From NCBI GenBank assembly GCA_025351425.1, contig JANXVY010000071.1, positions 1 to 64,000 on the forward strand: a stretch of 64,000 bases of DNA. The letters are read 5' to 3'. The position numbers were made by a program, and so were the translations under genes. A model generated the notes under the pieces. That model was not told the origin of the DNA and did no database searches. It saw nothing but the letters and a program-made list of their open reading frames with translations. This document shows, one piece after another, positions 8,490 through 17,711 of this stretch (position 1 is the stretch's first letter; every line of letters starts with the position of its first letter). Source of the stretch: Hyphomicrobium sp. (lineage in GTDB: Bacteria > Pseudomonadota > Alphaproteobacteria > Rhizobiales > Hyphomicrobiaceae).

Positions 8490-8957
8490 TTATGGCTTGC
8501 GTGCCGTTGTGAACAGCGCGGCGATTTTCCAATCGGCGTGATCCTTGACGCACAAGATGCTGACCAGGAAAGCCAGACGATCGGGCTTGGCAGCGGCTCC
8601 GATAACCAGCTCGAGCGGCATGTGAAGGAATGCCGTTTCCGCGTTGACTTCGACCACGTCCGCTTGTTCGAGATTGGGCTCGACGCGCCACACCTCCGAA
8701 GCCTGGAACATGCTCATCCGCTCGATCGATGCGGCGGTTCCCCAGATTGATTTGCCATCGCTAACCCAGAGAAACTTCGGTGACTGAATGAGTTGCGCAG
8801 AAATGGCTTTCGCATCGTGTGCGTTTTGGGCCGCGGCGAACCGTGAGTAGAGCGCCAGCACGTCATCGGCGGTGGCAGCCGCTGCTCCAAAAGGAGCAGC
8901 AGCCAGCCATAACAAAGATACCACCAGAAAGCAGACACAGCTCACATTCGTTCGCAT
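8490..8957 (-). CDS. Secreted SnoaL/NTF2-like protein (DUF4440 type)
   Basis: A 155 aa protein beginning with a clear signal peptide (basic start, hydrophobic core to about residue 28, AAAA cleavage region). The mature part has the alpha/beta cone layout of NTF2-like/SnoaL proteins: helix LALYSRFAAAQNAHD, a SPKFLWVSDG strand and a C-terminal DWKIAALFTTAR strand. These folds bind small molecules or act as isomerases, but no catalytic residue pattern is decisive. Start at ATG 8957 is chosen for the signal peptide. It follows the cupin gene by 32 bp and belongs to the same exported/membrane cassette. Confidence 0.7.
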   Translation of the reverse strand: MRTNVSCVCFLVVSLLWLAAAPFGAAAATADDVLALYSRFAAAQNAHDAKAISAQLIQSPKFLWVSDGKSIWGTAASIERMSMFQASEVWRVEPNLEQADVVEVNAETAFLHMPLELVIGAAAKPDRLAFLVSILCVKDHADWKIAALFTTARKP

Positions 8958-8989
8958 CGGCGCCCGCTTTCTTGGTTGTAATCGAGCCG

Positions 8990-9481
8990 TCACATATCCG
9001 GCATGGGCTTGTCGAGCTGGCCGGTCTCGACGATATCGGACGACGTCAATATAACTTCCTCGGTTCCCTTGTTTTCCCACCAGTGCGCGTGGTTGGGGCC
9101 GAACTCCGGCGTCGTCTCGCCCGCCTTGTGAAGAATGGGCACCGAGCACAGCGCATTAAACTCGAAAATCTCGCCTTTCAGAATGTGAACAATCGAAGGG
9201 CGATCGCTGTGCTCGTGCGTGGGCACCACGCCGCCGACTGGTATTGTGAAGTAGCGGATGCGCAGGTTGAGATCATTGAGATTGCGCCAGCCATTCAAGC
9301 TGATAACCGTCAGCGTCTTCTTGGTGACGAGATTGTTCTTATGGTCGCCGATATCGCGCGGCTGAGTCAGAACCTTGTCTTTTGGACACTCCCCAGCTGT
9401 GGCGGCCGAGGCGAGCGACAGGGCCACAATCGAAATCGACGTCAATACAGCCACGGAATTCAAGCGACTCAGCGTCGTCAT
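8990..9481 (-). CDS. Secreted cupin-domain protein
   Basis: A 163 aa protein with an N-terminal signal peptide (about residues 1-30, ending before GECPKD) and one cupin fold. The metal-binding motif PTHEHSDRPSIVHILKGEI (about 90-110) gives two His and a downstream Glu, and a second motif HAHWWENKG (about 133-141) supplies a further His. This suggests a periplasmic metal-containing cupin; activity is unknown. The start ATG at 9481 has GGAAGG upstream. It is the first gene of the seven-gene minus-strand cassette, so its promoter should lie in 9482-9771. Confidence 0.75.
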   Translation of the reverse strand: MTTLSRLNSVAVLTSISIVALSLASAATAGECPKDKVLTQPRDIGDHKNNLVTKKTLTVISLNGWRNLNDLNLRIRYFTIPVGGVVPTHEHSDRPSIVHILKGEIFEFNALCSVPILHKAGETTPEFGPNHAHWWENKGTEEVILTSSDIVETGQLDKPMPDM

Positions 9482-9771
9482 TGGGAGATTCCTTCCTATA
9501 TACTTCATTGCGAATTGCCTGCTCGATCCAGTGGAGGCGAGATTAGGAGCCTGTCCACCAAGCCACGCAATCGGCCCTTTGTAAGCGCAACCCGTTGACT
9601 GAACCCCAACAACTCCTACGGAGACGATCTCAAGTCGCGCACCTGAAGGCGATAGTGCCTCCAAGCTAAAAATGACAATGCCGTTTGGCTATGGACTCGA
9701 TAGCTGGAGCAAGCTGGCATCCGGCTTCAGCGGCACGATACGTGCCCGTGCTGTTACGTAGACCAGCGGGC

Positions 9772-10977
9772 TCAAAGCTTCACCCAGGCAGCAAGAAGGT
9801 AGGCGAATACAAGCGACAGCCCGACTCCGCCCACACAGGCTGGCCAGCCATAGGCGACGAAAGCCTGGCCGAGCAAGGCGCTGCCCACCAGGCCGCCAAG
9901 AAAATACGACGCCAGATACAATCCGCTTGCGGAACCTGCCTCGCCATGCGCCGCACGGCCGACGAAACCAGTAGCCGTGGCTTGTGCCAGGAAAGTGCCA
10001 ACGCCCACCAATGCCATACCGATCAGAACCGGCCACAATGCCGGTGCAAGCAACAGGGGCAGGCCGGCAATTGCGATTGCAAGGCCCGCTCGTAAGGTGG
10101 CCTGGGCGCCGAAGCGCGCAACGAGTTTCCCCGCGATCGGTGTGGTCACGATTGCAGGGAGAAACACGAAATACACGAAACCGAGCGCCATCATCCCAAG
10201 GCCGATCGGCGGCCGGACAAGAATAAAATTGACGTAGGTGAAGGTTCCAATGAAAGCAAAAAGGATACAAAAGCCGATAGTGAAGCTGGCGCGCAGTGGC
10301 GCAGACGCCAAATGTCGCCGCCAGACATCGAATTGAGACCGGGGCGCGCCCATTTGGACGCTCATATGGCTCATGCGGGTGAGCGTCAGCGCGACGACGA
10401 GGGCGCCCAAAAGATTGAGACCGGAAAAAATATAGAAATTTGCGGGAAGCCCGAGCGAATCGGCAATCGAAGCCGACAGCAGCCGGCCGAACAGATTGCT
10501 CGCAACGTTTCCGGTGATGTAGGCCGCAAAAGCAGCCGAAGTCGCCGTGCCGCAGGTTTCTTCGGCAAGATATGCAAGCGTGAGAGTGAACGCTGCAGAC
10601 ATGCACAGTCCCTGCAGAAACCGCAGCAAGGTGAACGTGGTGAGATCTGGTGCGTGGGCGAGTAGCGCTGTTGGGAGCGAGAGCAGCGCAAGGCTCACGA
10701 TAATGCCAGCTCGGCGATCAATCGAATGGCTGTAATAAGCGATCACGAGCCCCGAAATCGCCATCCCGAGGGTGCTGGCGTTGACTGCGGTCCCCATCAC
10801 CCCCGGACTGACGCCATATGCTTTGACGAGCGTCGGCAATATCGCTTGGGTGGCAAACAGATCGACCACCGTTAAGAACGCGATCACGGCAATAACCGTC
10901 TGCCGCCACAATTCCTCGGCGACAGTATAGGGTGCAGGCTGATCTGCAGAGGCGGCCATACTAACCTCGGACATCAT
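9772..10977 (-). CDS. MFS transporter, YnfM-like
   Basis: A 401 aa protein with twelve predicted hydrophobic segments. The MFS cytoplasmic loop between helices 2 and 3 reads HSIDRRAGII, and GTAVNASTLGMAISG is typical of the YnfM/DHA1 group. Substrate cannot be deduced. The start has AAGGAGG one base before the first ATG (10977) and four bases before a second ATG (10974), so the second may be used. It is the last gene of the hydroxybutyrate dehydrogenase–patatin–MFS unit, 95 bp after the patatin gene, so export or import of a small organic acid is possible. Confidence 0.8.
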   Translation of the reverse strand: MMSEVSMAASADQPAPYTVAEELWRQTVIAVIAFLTVVDLFATQAILPTLVKAYGVSPGVMGTAVNASTLGMAISGLVIAYYSHSIDRRAGIIVSLALLSLPTALLAHAPDLTTFTLLRFLQGLCMSAAFTLTLAYLAEETCGTATSAAFAAYITGNVASNLFGRLLSASIADSLGLPANFYIFSGLNLLGALVVALTLTRMSHMSVQMGAPRSQFDVWRRHLASAPLRASFTIGFCILFAFIGTFTYVNFILVRPPIGLGMMALGFVYFVFLPAIVTTPIAGKLVARFGAQATLRAGLAIAIAGLPLLLAPALWPVLIGMALVGVGTFLAQATATGFVGRAAHGEAGSASGLYLASYFLGGLVGSALLGQAFVAYGWPACVGGVGLSLVFAYLLAAWVKL

Positions 10978-11072
10978 GCCTCCTTTTGCGTTTGCTTGGC
11001 GTACCCGCCTTCACGGCAACTGAGAAAATTAGGAAGCGATCGTTCCTGCTCGAATTTGGCCCTGACCACGCG

Positions 11073-12308
11073 CTAACTCGGGGCGCTCATCCTTCCGGCG
11101 AAATCCGATCCCGTCGACGATGCCCTTTCGGGCCCGCTGCGTTGCCAGCCGCCAGGACCCGGCTCATGAAGAAGCACCCCTTCGTGCGCCGCAAACGATC
11201 GCTTCCATGGCGCCGCTTCAATGGCCGCGCGCGTATTGATGTAGCCCGCCTCGCGACGCCGGGCGATACCTGCAGGGCTGAAGTCGATGTCCTTCGTCTG
11301 GTCTTCCCGGTCGAGCCGCGGCGCGAGCAAACGGACGACATGCATTCTCGTGAGGCAGCCGTGGCCGGCCAGGTTTTTAAAGGCTTGCGAATTCTGCAGT
11401 TGTTCTGGCACCAACGCCGCCAGTTCAGCGACGGCATGGCGCAGACGATGGGTTTCCGCCTGCCGTGCAATATGGCCCGCAACGCGGCTGGAGTATTGGA
11501 TGTCCTTTTGCCGGTGGGTGACCTCCAGTATCGAGCGCGGCTCGGGTCCATCCGGGTTCCACATATGCACGGCAAATATGAGCGAGCTGCGCCGCTGAGG
11601 ATCATCGAAGACCGCTTCGGTCGGTGTATTTGAAACGATGCCGCCATCCCAGTAGAGTTCCCCGTCGATCCGAACGGCAGGGAAGGCTGGAGGCAACGCC
11701 CCCGATGCCATGATGTGCTTGATGTTGAGTTCGCTCTCGCGGCTGTCGAAATAGCGCATTTGGCTGCTGCAAACATGGGCAGCGCCGACCGTCAGCCGTG
11801 GCGATTTTGAATTGAGCCTCTTGAAATCCACCAGGTCCAGAAGTGTCTTCTCAAGGGGCATTGTGGAATAATATCCGGCCTGTTCGGCCTCCATGGGGAC
11901 ATGCGCACCGAGAAAGGCCTGGGGGTTGGGTTCAAAGAAGCCCGGCACGCCCGTTATAACCGTGTTGGCATAAGACAGGGACTGTGACAGCTGCAGCCAC
12001 GGTGACCATGTGTGCCAGGAGGATTTGTCTTCGATGCGACCCCAGAATGCGTCAAGCGCGGCGAGCCTGTTCTCCGGGGCGTTGCCGGCGATCAAGCTGG
12101 CATTGATCGCTCCAATCGAGGTTCCGATGATCCAGTCGGGCTCGATCCCCGCTTCATGCAACGCCTTGTAAACGCCAACCTGGTAGGCGCCGAGCGCTCC
12201 CCCGCCCTGGAATACCAGAACGATTTGCCCCGGCCCAGACGTGTCGTCGTGCGCACCGCAAACATGGTGGCCCGTCCCGTTTGCGCTTTGCTCTGAGGAA
12301 ATGGCCAT
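11073..12308 (-). CDS. Patatin-like phospholipase / esterase
   Basis: A 411 aa patatin-family hydrolase. The oxyanion motif GGGALGAYQVG (about residues 34-44), the nucleophile GTSIG (about 63-67) and the catalytic DGG in YWDGGIVSNTP (about 220) are all present, giving the Ser-Asp dyad. The C-terminal region resembles the DUF3734 extension often found in this subgroup. It is encoded 45 bp after a 3-hydroxybutyrate dehydrogenase gene in the same direction. This pairing recurs in alphaproteobacteria and suggests turnover of polyhydroxybutyrate or lipid esters, but depolymerase activity is an inference. No signal peptide. Confidence 0.85.
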   Translation of the reverse strand: MAISSEQSANGTGHHVCGAHDDTSGPGQIVLVFQGGGALGAYQVGVYKALHEAGIEPDWIIGTSIGAINASLIAGNAPENRLAALDAFWGRIEDKSSWHTWSPWLQLSQSLSYANTVITGVPGFFEPNPQAFLGAHVPMEAEQAGYYSTMPLEKTLLDLVDFKRLNSKSPRLTVGAAHVCSSQMRYFDSRESELNIKHIMASGALPPAFPAVRIDGELYWDGGIVSNTPTEAVFDDPQRRSSLIFAVHMWNPDGPEPRSILEVTHRQKDIQYSSRVAGHIARQAETHRLRHAVAELAALVPEQLQNSQAFKNLAGHGCLTRMHVVRLLAPRLDREDQTKDIDFSPAGIARRREAGYINTRAAIEAAPWKRSFAAHEGVLLHEPGPGGWQRSGPERASSTGSDFAGRMSAPS

Positions 12309-12353
12309 TTCAGTATCCTTTAGGTTGCTCTACTTGAACCGTTCGGTGGAATT

Positions 12354-13181
12354 TTATTGCGCCGTCCAACCGCCCTCGACGGGTAAGGCCGCTCCGGTTA
12401 TGGACGCCGCCGCAGTCCCGCAGAGGAATACGGCCAATGCGCCCAATTGTTTCGTGGTCACGAATTGGCGCGTCGGCTGAGCGTGCAGAAGAACATCTTT
12501 GATAACCTGCTCTTCGGTGAGACCACGGGCTTTCGCCGTCTCGGGGATTTGCTTTTCTACCAACGGCGTCATGACGTATCCAGGACAGATCGCATTGACC
12601 GTGATGCCGAATTCAGCCGTTTCGAGAGCGACGGTTTTTGTCAACCCGAGGACACCATGCTTGGCGGCCACATACGCCGACTTGTAGGGCGACGCCACGA
12701 GAGCGTGCGCCGACGCGACGTTGATGATGCGCCCCCACTTGCGCGCCTTCATTTCCGGCACCACGGCGCGGATCGCGTGAAAACTGGATGAAAGGTTGAT
12801 CGCAATGATGGCATCCCACTTCTGCGGCGGAAACGTCTCGATCGGTTCCACATGCTGGATACCGGCGTTATTGACGAGCACGTCGACCTGGTTGAAGGCC
12901 GATCGGGTGTCGGCAACCATTTGTACGATGTCGCCGGCTTTGGACATGTCGGCCGGCGAGTAGGCAACGCGTACGCCATGCCGCGCCTCGAGGTCTCTGC
13001 GTATCTGCTCAATCTCGTCCGCGTTCCCAAACCCATTCAGCATGATGTTCATGCCGGCGGTGGCAAAGGAGTCCGCGATCCCCAAGCCGATGCCACTCGT
13101 GGATCCGGTCACGATCGCAACTTTACCGGCAAGTTCGCGTGCAGCTTCGGTAGAACCGGTGAGCGTGCTTGTGGCGTGCAT
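12354..13181 (-). CDS. 3-hydroxybutyrate dehydrogenase (SDR family)
   Basis: A 275 aa short-chain dehydrogenase. The NAD-binding TGSTSGIG (about residues 26-33), NNAG (about 105), and catalytic Ser with YVAAKHG (about 170) are present, as are the diagnostic HVEPIE and CPGYVMTPLVEKQI segments of bacterial D-3-hydroxybutyrate dehydrogenases. It would interconvert 3-hydroxybutyrate and acetoacetate with NAD. Start ATG 13181 has GGGAG seven bases upstream; an in-frame TTG at 13193 is less likely. It leads a minus-strand operon with the patatin and MFS genes and is divergent from a LysR regulator. Acetoacetate links it to C3/C4 catabolism near the propane locus. Confidence 0.9.
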   Translation of the reverse strand: MHATSTLTGSTEAARELAGKVAIVTGSTSGIGLGIADSFATAGMNIMLNGFGNADEIEQIRRDLEARHGVRVAYSPADMSKAGDIVQMVADTRSAFNQVDVLVNNAGIQHVEPIETFPPQKWDAIIAINLSSSFHAIRAVVPEMKARKWGRIINVASAHALVASPYKSAYVAAKHGVLGLTKTVALETAEFGITVNAICPGYVMTPLVEKQIPETAKARGLTEEQVIKDVLLHAQPTRQFVTTKQLGALAVFLCGTAAASITGAALPVEGGWTAQ

Positions 13182-13486
13182 GGTCGCTCCCAAGTTGAAT
13201 GAGGATGGAAGGCTGTGGGCTTATTGTGCGCAAGCTAAGCGACTTTGGAGGGCGGCTGAAATGCCAAATGCCCCACGTGTTGATGCCTTTAGAACATAGC
13301 GTTCCGGGACTGCTGAAGCATACGGGCCTGGACTTGGGTGATGGCACGCAGCCGTGCCCACCGCTGGAGGTCGATGCTGGCAACCGAAAAAATGCTGACA
13401 TTACTCAGGCAGTTGCACTAATTTCATTCAGCGAACCCGACGCCATGAGCTTTGGCACAGCAGAACACTGATTTGGCACACCTCAC
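13182..13486. promoter_or_regulatory. Divergent intergenic region hbdH-like / lysR
   Basis: This 305 bp stretch separates the divergently transcribed 3-hydroxybutyrate dehydrogenase and LysR genes and should hold both promoters and the LysR operator. A 90-codon open frame on the plus strand inside it has no ribosome site or recognisable motif, and I do not call it. I see no strong hairpin. Confidence 0.5.
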
Positions 13487-14419
13487 ATGTTGCAAATTCA
13501 CGAAATTCGCTATTTTCTAGCGGTGAGTGACACACTTAATTTCACGCGGGCAGCCGAACGCTGTAACGTCACGCAACCGGCACTGACGCGCGCCATCAAG
13601 AGCCTTGAGGATAAGCTGGGCGCCGGCCCGCTGATCCTGCGTGATCGTGGCAATACGCGGCTGACCGAGCTGGGCAGCATGATGAGGCCCCACTTCGAGC
13701 ATATGCAATCTGAGCTGGAGAGTGCGCGGACGCGCGCCAAGGATTATGCGCGCGTGGTTGAAACCTCGCTTCGGATCGGGCTCATGTGTACGATCGGGCC
13801 AGCGCGGTTGGTGGATTTCTTTTCTCGATTTTCCCAAGATTATCCCGATATCGATATCAATCTCGCCGACGGCCCGGTGCCCGTGATCGAGGCCAAGCTT
13901 GAGAATGGCGAACTGGACGGCGCAATCTATGCGTGCCCCGATGAACTGGACGCGAGATTTCACGGCGTACCCCTCTTCGAGGAACGTTTCGTGGTGGCGG
14001 TCCCACCTCTCGATCCGCTCGCCCAACAGAATTCCATCCGCATTCCTGATCTTAATCAGAAGCATTACCTCGGACGCGCAAGTTGTGAATTTTACGATCA
14101 CCTGCGTCGCATTCGACTGGAAATCGGCGGCATCGAATTCAAGCGACGATATGTGAGTGATCGGGACGACTGGGTTCAAGCCATGGTGGTCGCTGGATTG
14201 GGCTTCACCTACCTTCCAGAGTTCGCGGTCATGATGCCGGGCCTTGTCGTTCGTCCGCTTGTGGACCCCGAGGTGCGTCGCACGGTGCAGTTTGTCACGA
14301 TGCGCGGGCGGCAACATTCATCCGCAGTTGGTGCTTTCGTGCGTAAGCTGCGCAGCCACGCTTGGGCGGGCAAACTGCCGCCGCCTGCAACACCTGAGTT
14401 GATGGGGCAATCCATGTGA
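13487..14419 (+). CDS. LysR-family transcriptional regulator
   Basis: A 310 aa regulator. The winged helix-turn-helix lies in residues 3-62, with FLAVSDTLNFTRAAERCNVTQPALTRAIKSLE compressing the family's signature (helix, A-A, S/TQPALT-AIK-LE). The effector domain covers about 90-300 and has the periplasmic-binding-protein-like layout. It is divergent from the hydroxybutyrate dehydrogenase–patatin–MFS operon, the classic position for a LysR controlling that operon, although control is inferred. It converges on the E1 gene at 14519, with 99 bp between the two and no clear terminator there. Confidence 0.9.
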   Translation: MLQIHEIRYFLAVSDTLNFTRAAERCNVTQPALTRAIKSLEDKLGAGPLILRDRGNTRLTELGSMMRPHFEHMQSELESARTRAKDYARVVETSLRIGLMCTIGPARLVDFFSRFSQDYPDIDINLADGPVPVIEAKLENGELDGAIYACPDELDARFHGVPLFEERFVVAVPPLDPLAQQNSIRIPDLNQKHYLGRASCEFYDHLRRIRLEIGGIEFKRRYVSDRDDWVQAMVVAGLGFTYLPEFAVMMPGLVVRPLVDPEVRRTVQFVTMRGRQHSSAVGAFVRKLRSHAWAGKLPPPATPELMGQSM

Positions 14420-14518
14420 ATGCTGACCCGTGCCCCAACTTTCATCCGCTTATGGACAAAGTCCGAGAGTGCTTGCTTTGCGCCCCAATGTGCCCTCGCC
14501 GGAAATTTGATTTTCTTG

Positions 14519-17188
14519 TCAGCAGGTCCAGGGGGCGGGGCGGTCCGGCTTAACCTGATAGCGCGCGATGGCTTGTTCGAGCAGGGCCGGTTTGGCGCGG
14601 CCCTCCTGGATGAGGGCGTCGAGGCTTGCCAGCACGATTGAGACGCGGTCGACTTCGAAAAAGGAACGCAAGCGGGCGCGTGTATCGCTGCGGCCAAAAC
14701 CGTCGGTGCCGAGCGCTATGAAGCGTGCATCCAGATAAGGTGCAATGAGGCTCGGGTAGGCGCGCACGTAGTCGGTGGCGGCAATCACCGGCGCACGGCC
14801 GGAAAGGCACTGCGCCAGATGGGATAACCTGCGGGTCGCGCCCGGGTTGAGGCGATTTTCGCGTTCGATCAGCTGGGCCTCGCGCGCCAGTTCGCTGAAG
14901 CTGGTGGCGCTCCAAAGCTCAGCATCGATCCCGAAATCGGCCTTCAGAAGCTTTGCCGCCTCGATGGCTTCACGCAAGATTGCGCCTGACCCGACCAGCC
15001 GGATCGGATCCTTCGCGCCGGCTGCGGCGGGGGCAAAGCAGTAGAGCCCTTTGATGATCGCAGCCTCGCTTCCAGGGGGCAAAGCGGGCTGGGCGTAGTT
15101 CTCGTTCATGACGGTAACGTAGTAGAAAACGTCCTGCTGGCGTTCGACCAGTTCTCGCATTCCGTGGTCCATGATCACGGCGAGTTCGCAGGCGAACGCT
15201 GGATCGTAGGCGCGGCAGTTGGGGACGGTTGCGGCGAGAACGTGGCTGGAGCCGTCCTGGTGCTGGAGGCCTTCGCCGCCCAGCGTGGTCCGGCCGGCGG
15301 TGGCGCCAAACAGGAAGCCGCGGGCACGCTGGTCGGCGGCGGCCCAGATTAGATCGCCGACGCGCTGGAAGCCGAACATCGAATAATAAATGTAGAACGG
15401 CAACATCGTCAGGCCGTTGACGCTGTAGGATGTGGCGGCTGCAACCCAGGACGACAAAGCGCCTGCTTCGGTGATGCCCTCTTCGAGCAACTGGCCGTCC
15501 TTGGATTCCTTATAATACATCAAAGAGCCGGCATCCTCGGGCTCATACAGCTGGCCGACCGGGGAATAGATGCCGACCTGACGGAACAGGTTCGCCATGC
15601 CGAAGGTGCGGGCTTCGTCGGCGACGATGGGTACGATGCGGGGGCCGAGCGCCTTGTCTTTCAGCAGCGCACCGAACATGCGCACCAGCGCCATGGTCGT
15701 CGACATCTCCTTGCCGTCGGGATTGAGCGCAAAGCCGGCATAGGATGCGAGCTTCGGCACCGGCAGGGGATCGGCTTTGGTGCGCCGCGCGGGGAGTGCG
15801 CCGCCAAGCGCCTGACGGCGCTCGCGCAGATACGTCATCTCGGCGCTGCCGTCCGCGGGCTTCCAGAATTTCAAGGCGGCGATATCGGCATCGGGGATGG
15901 GCAGGCTGAAGCGGTCGCGGAAGGCGAGCAACGCTTCTACATCGAGCTTTTTGGCCTGATGGGAGGTATTGCGGGATTCCCCTGCCGCGCCCATGCCGAA
16001 GCCCTTCTTGGTCTTGGCCAGGATCACCGTCGGCTGGCCCTTATGAGCCTTGGCGGCGGCAAACGCTGCATGTAGCTTGCGCATATCGTGGCCGCCGCGG
16101 CGCAACACGTCGATGTCGCCTTCAGACATGTGGGCCACGAGGGCTTTCAATTCCGGGTTCTGGCCGAAGAAGCGCTCGAGATTGTAATGGCCGTCCTTGG
16201 CGCCCAGCGTCTGGTACTGGCCGTCCACGGTCGCGGCAAAAATCTTCAGCAGGGCGTGATGCCTGTCGGCTGCAAACAGCTTGTCCCAGTCGGAGCCCCA
16301 CAGCACCTTGATGACGTTCCAGCCCGCGCCCGTGAACAGCGATTCCAGTTCCTGGATGATCTGGCCGTTGCCGCGCACGGGGCCATCGAGGCGTTGCAGA
16401 TTGCAGTTGATGATGAAGGTGACATTGTCGAGGTTTTCGCGGGCAGCGAGGGTCAGGGCGCCGATAGATTCGGGCTCGTCCATCTCGCCGTCGCCGAAAA
16501 TGCCCCAGACATGTCGGTCATCGGTTGCCGCGAGGCCGCGGTCGCGCAGGTAACGCTGGAAGCGCCCCTGGTAGATCGCGCTGATGGGGCCTAAGCCCAT
16601 AGAGCCCGTGGGAAATTGCCAGAAATTGGGCATCAGCCAGGGGTGTGGATATGAACAAAGCCCGTTTCCGCCCACTTCCTGCCGGTAATTGGTGAGTTGC
16701 TCGTTGGTCAAGCGGCCTTCGAGGTAGGCGCGGGCATAGACGCCGGGCGCGGAATGGGGCTGGAAGAACACCAGATCGCCGCCCGCTCCCGCTGACTCTG
16801 CACCGCGGAAAAAATGATTACAGCCGGTTTCGAAAATTTCGGCGGCCGAGGCGAAGCTTGCAATATGGCCGCCGAGATCGCCGTACGCTGCGTTGGCGCG
16901 CACGACCATCGCAAGGGCATTCCAGCGCACGAGGCCGGTGATGCGCTCCTCGAGTTCGAGGTTGCCGGGATAGGGCGCCTCCATCTCGGAGGGGATTGTG
17001 TTGCGATAGGCTGAAAACGGCGGGACGTGGGTCAGGAAGCCTAGTTGCTGGCCCTGCTCTTCCAATTGGCGCAGCAGGTAGAGCGCGCGCTCGTGGCCGC
17101 TGGTGTCGACCACCGAGCCGAGCGATTGCAGCCACTCGCGGGTTTCCTGAGGGTCGGTGTCTTTGGCGTCCAGATCGAGATGGGTCAT
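14519..17188 (-). CDS. aceE: Homodimeric 2-oxoacid (pyruvate) dehydrogenase E1
   Basis: An 889 aa protein, the usual length for AceE-type homodimeric E1. The ThDP motif GDGEMDEPES (about residue 232) runs to INCNLQRLDGPVRG, which is diagnostic for this family; the second ThDP domain and transketolase C-terminal domain follow. It decarboxylates pyruvate or a related 2-oxoacid and acetylates E2 lipoyl groups. No E2 or E3 gene is adjacent. Alphaproteobacteria normally use the alpha2beta2 PdhAB, so this extra E1 may be specialised (compare MdeB, a 2-oxobutyrate dehydrogenase E1). It lies 57 bp downstream of an SseB-like gene and a sigma-54 activator gene in one direction, suggesting a tie to C3 catabolism. 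ATG 17188 is preferred to TTG 17191. Confidence 0.9.
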   Translation of the reverse strand: MTHLDLDAKDTDPQETREWLQSLGSVVDTSGHERALYLLRQLEEQGQQLGFLTHVPPFSAYRNTIPSEMEAPYPGNLELEERITGLVRWNALAMVVRANAAYGDLGGHIASFASAAEIFETGCNHFFRGAESAGAGGDLVFFQPHSAPGVYARAYLEGRLTNEQLTNYRQEVGGNGLCSYPHPWLMPNFWQFPTGSMGLGPISAIYQGRFQRYLRDRGLAATDDRHVWGIFGDGEMDEPESIGALTLAARENLDNVTFIINCNLQRLDGPVRGNGQIIQELESLFTGAGWNVIKVLWGSDWDKLFAADRHHALLKIFAATVDGQYQTLGAKDGHYNLERFFGQNPELKALVAHMSEGDIDVLRRGGHDMRKLHAAFAAAKAHKGQPTVILAKTKKGFGMGAAGESRNTSHQAKKLDVEALLAFRDRFSLPIPDADIAALKFWKPADGSAEMTYLRERRQALGGALPARRTKADPLPVPKLASYAGFALNPDGKEMSTTMALVRMFGALLKDKALGPRIVPIVADEARTFGMANLFRQVGIYSPVGQLYEPEDAGSLMYYKESKDGQLLEEGITEAGALSSWVAAATSYSVNGLTMLPFYIYYSMFGFQRVGDLIWAAADQRARGFLFGATAGRTTLGGEGLQHQDGSSHVLAATVPNCRAYDPAFACELAVIMDHGMRELVERQQDVFYYVTVMNENYAQPALPPGSEAAIIKGLYCFAPAAAGAKDPIRLVGSGAILREAIEAAKLLKADFGIDAELWSATSFSELAREAQLIERENRLNPGATRRLSHLAQCLSGRAPVIAATDYVRAYPSLIAPYLDARFIALGTDGFGRSDTRARLRSFFEVDRVSIVLASLDALIQEGRAKPALLEQAIARYQVKPDRPAPWTC

Positions 17189-17245
17189 CAAAGGTCACCA
17201 GAACATCTTCAAATCACGTTTGGAACTTTGGCGGGGAAGCCGCAG

Positions 17246-17662
17246 TCAGCTCGCAGGAACTTTGGAAAACATCTGGCCGTTGAGCAGTTTGCCTATTTCG
17301 TCGGCAGTCAGCGGCTTTTGGCATTCCGATAGCGGATTGAGCCAGAAATTCGAGCCCGGCAGCATTTCGAACAGATTGCGGGCTTTGGCGCTAAGGCAGG
17401 TCTCGGGTTCCTTGACATAGGCCGAGACGCGCTTGGGTGCGGTGAACGCAGGATGCCATTTCATCCCCTGAAATTCGACGGTCGCGATGTTGATGGCTTC
17501 CTTGTATTTCAGCGCACGGCGGCGGCCCGGCTCCATCGTGGCTCCAGGCGTGAGGATGATGAGCTCGCTATCGAGCAGTAAGCGGTAGAAATCCTCGATG
17601 CGCTTTGGGTCGCGAACCGCTTCCTCCATCAGGGTCTCTAGTGGATTCAAGGCCTCGAACAT
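17246..17662 (-). CDS. SseB-like protein
   Basis: A 138 aa single-domain protein resembling the SseB N-terminal family: N-terminal helix LEEAVRDPKRIEDFYRLLLDSELIILTPG, followed by the conserved strand and the FTAPKRVSAY motif and the C-terminal segment with LNPLSECQKPLTADEI. SseB affects serine sensitivity in E. coli, and its biochemical role is unclear. The start ATG at 17662 has GGAG eight bases upstream; the GTG at 17668 is too close. It sits between the sigma-54 activator (49 bp) and the E1 gene (57 bp), all minus strand, so it is probably cotranscribed with them. Its link to the E1 is unexplained. Confidence 0.75.
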   Translation of the reverse strand: MFEALNPLETLMEEAVRDPKRIEDFYRLLLDSELIILTPGATMEPGRRRALKYKEAINIATVEFQGMKWHPAFTAPKRVSAYVKEPETCLSAKARNLFEMLPGSNFWLNPLSECQKPLTADEIGKLLNGQMFSKVPAS

Positions 17663-17711
17663 CGTCACGTCTCCTGGTCTCTTCCGGCAAGTCGTTACGC
17701 AGGCGCGGGGC

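Noticed and set aside
13199-13471. 90-codon frame between the hydroxybutyrate dehydrogenase and LysR genes
   Set aside because: No ribosome site, no motif, and it fills the divergent promoter region.
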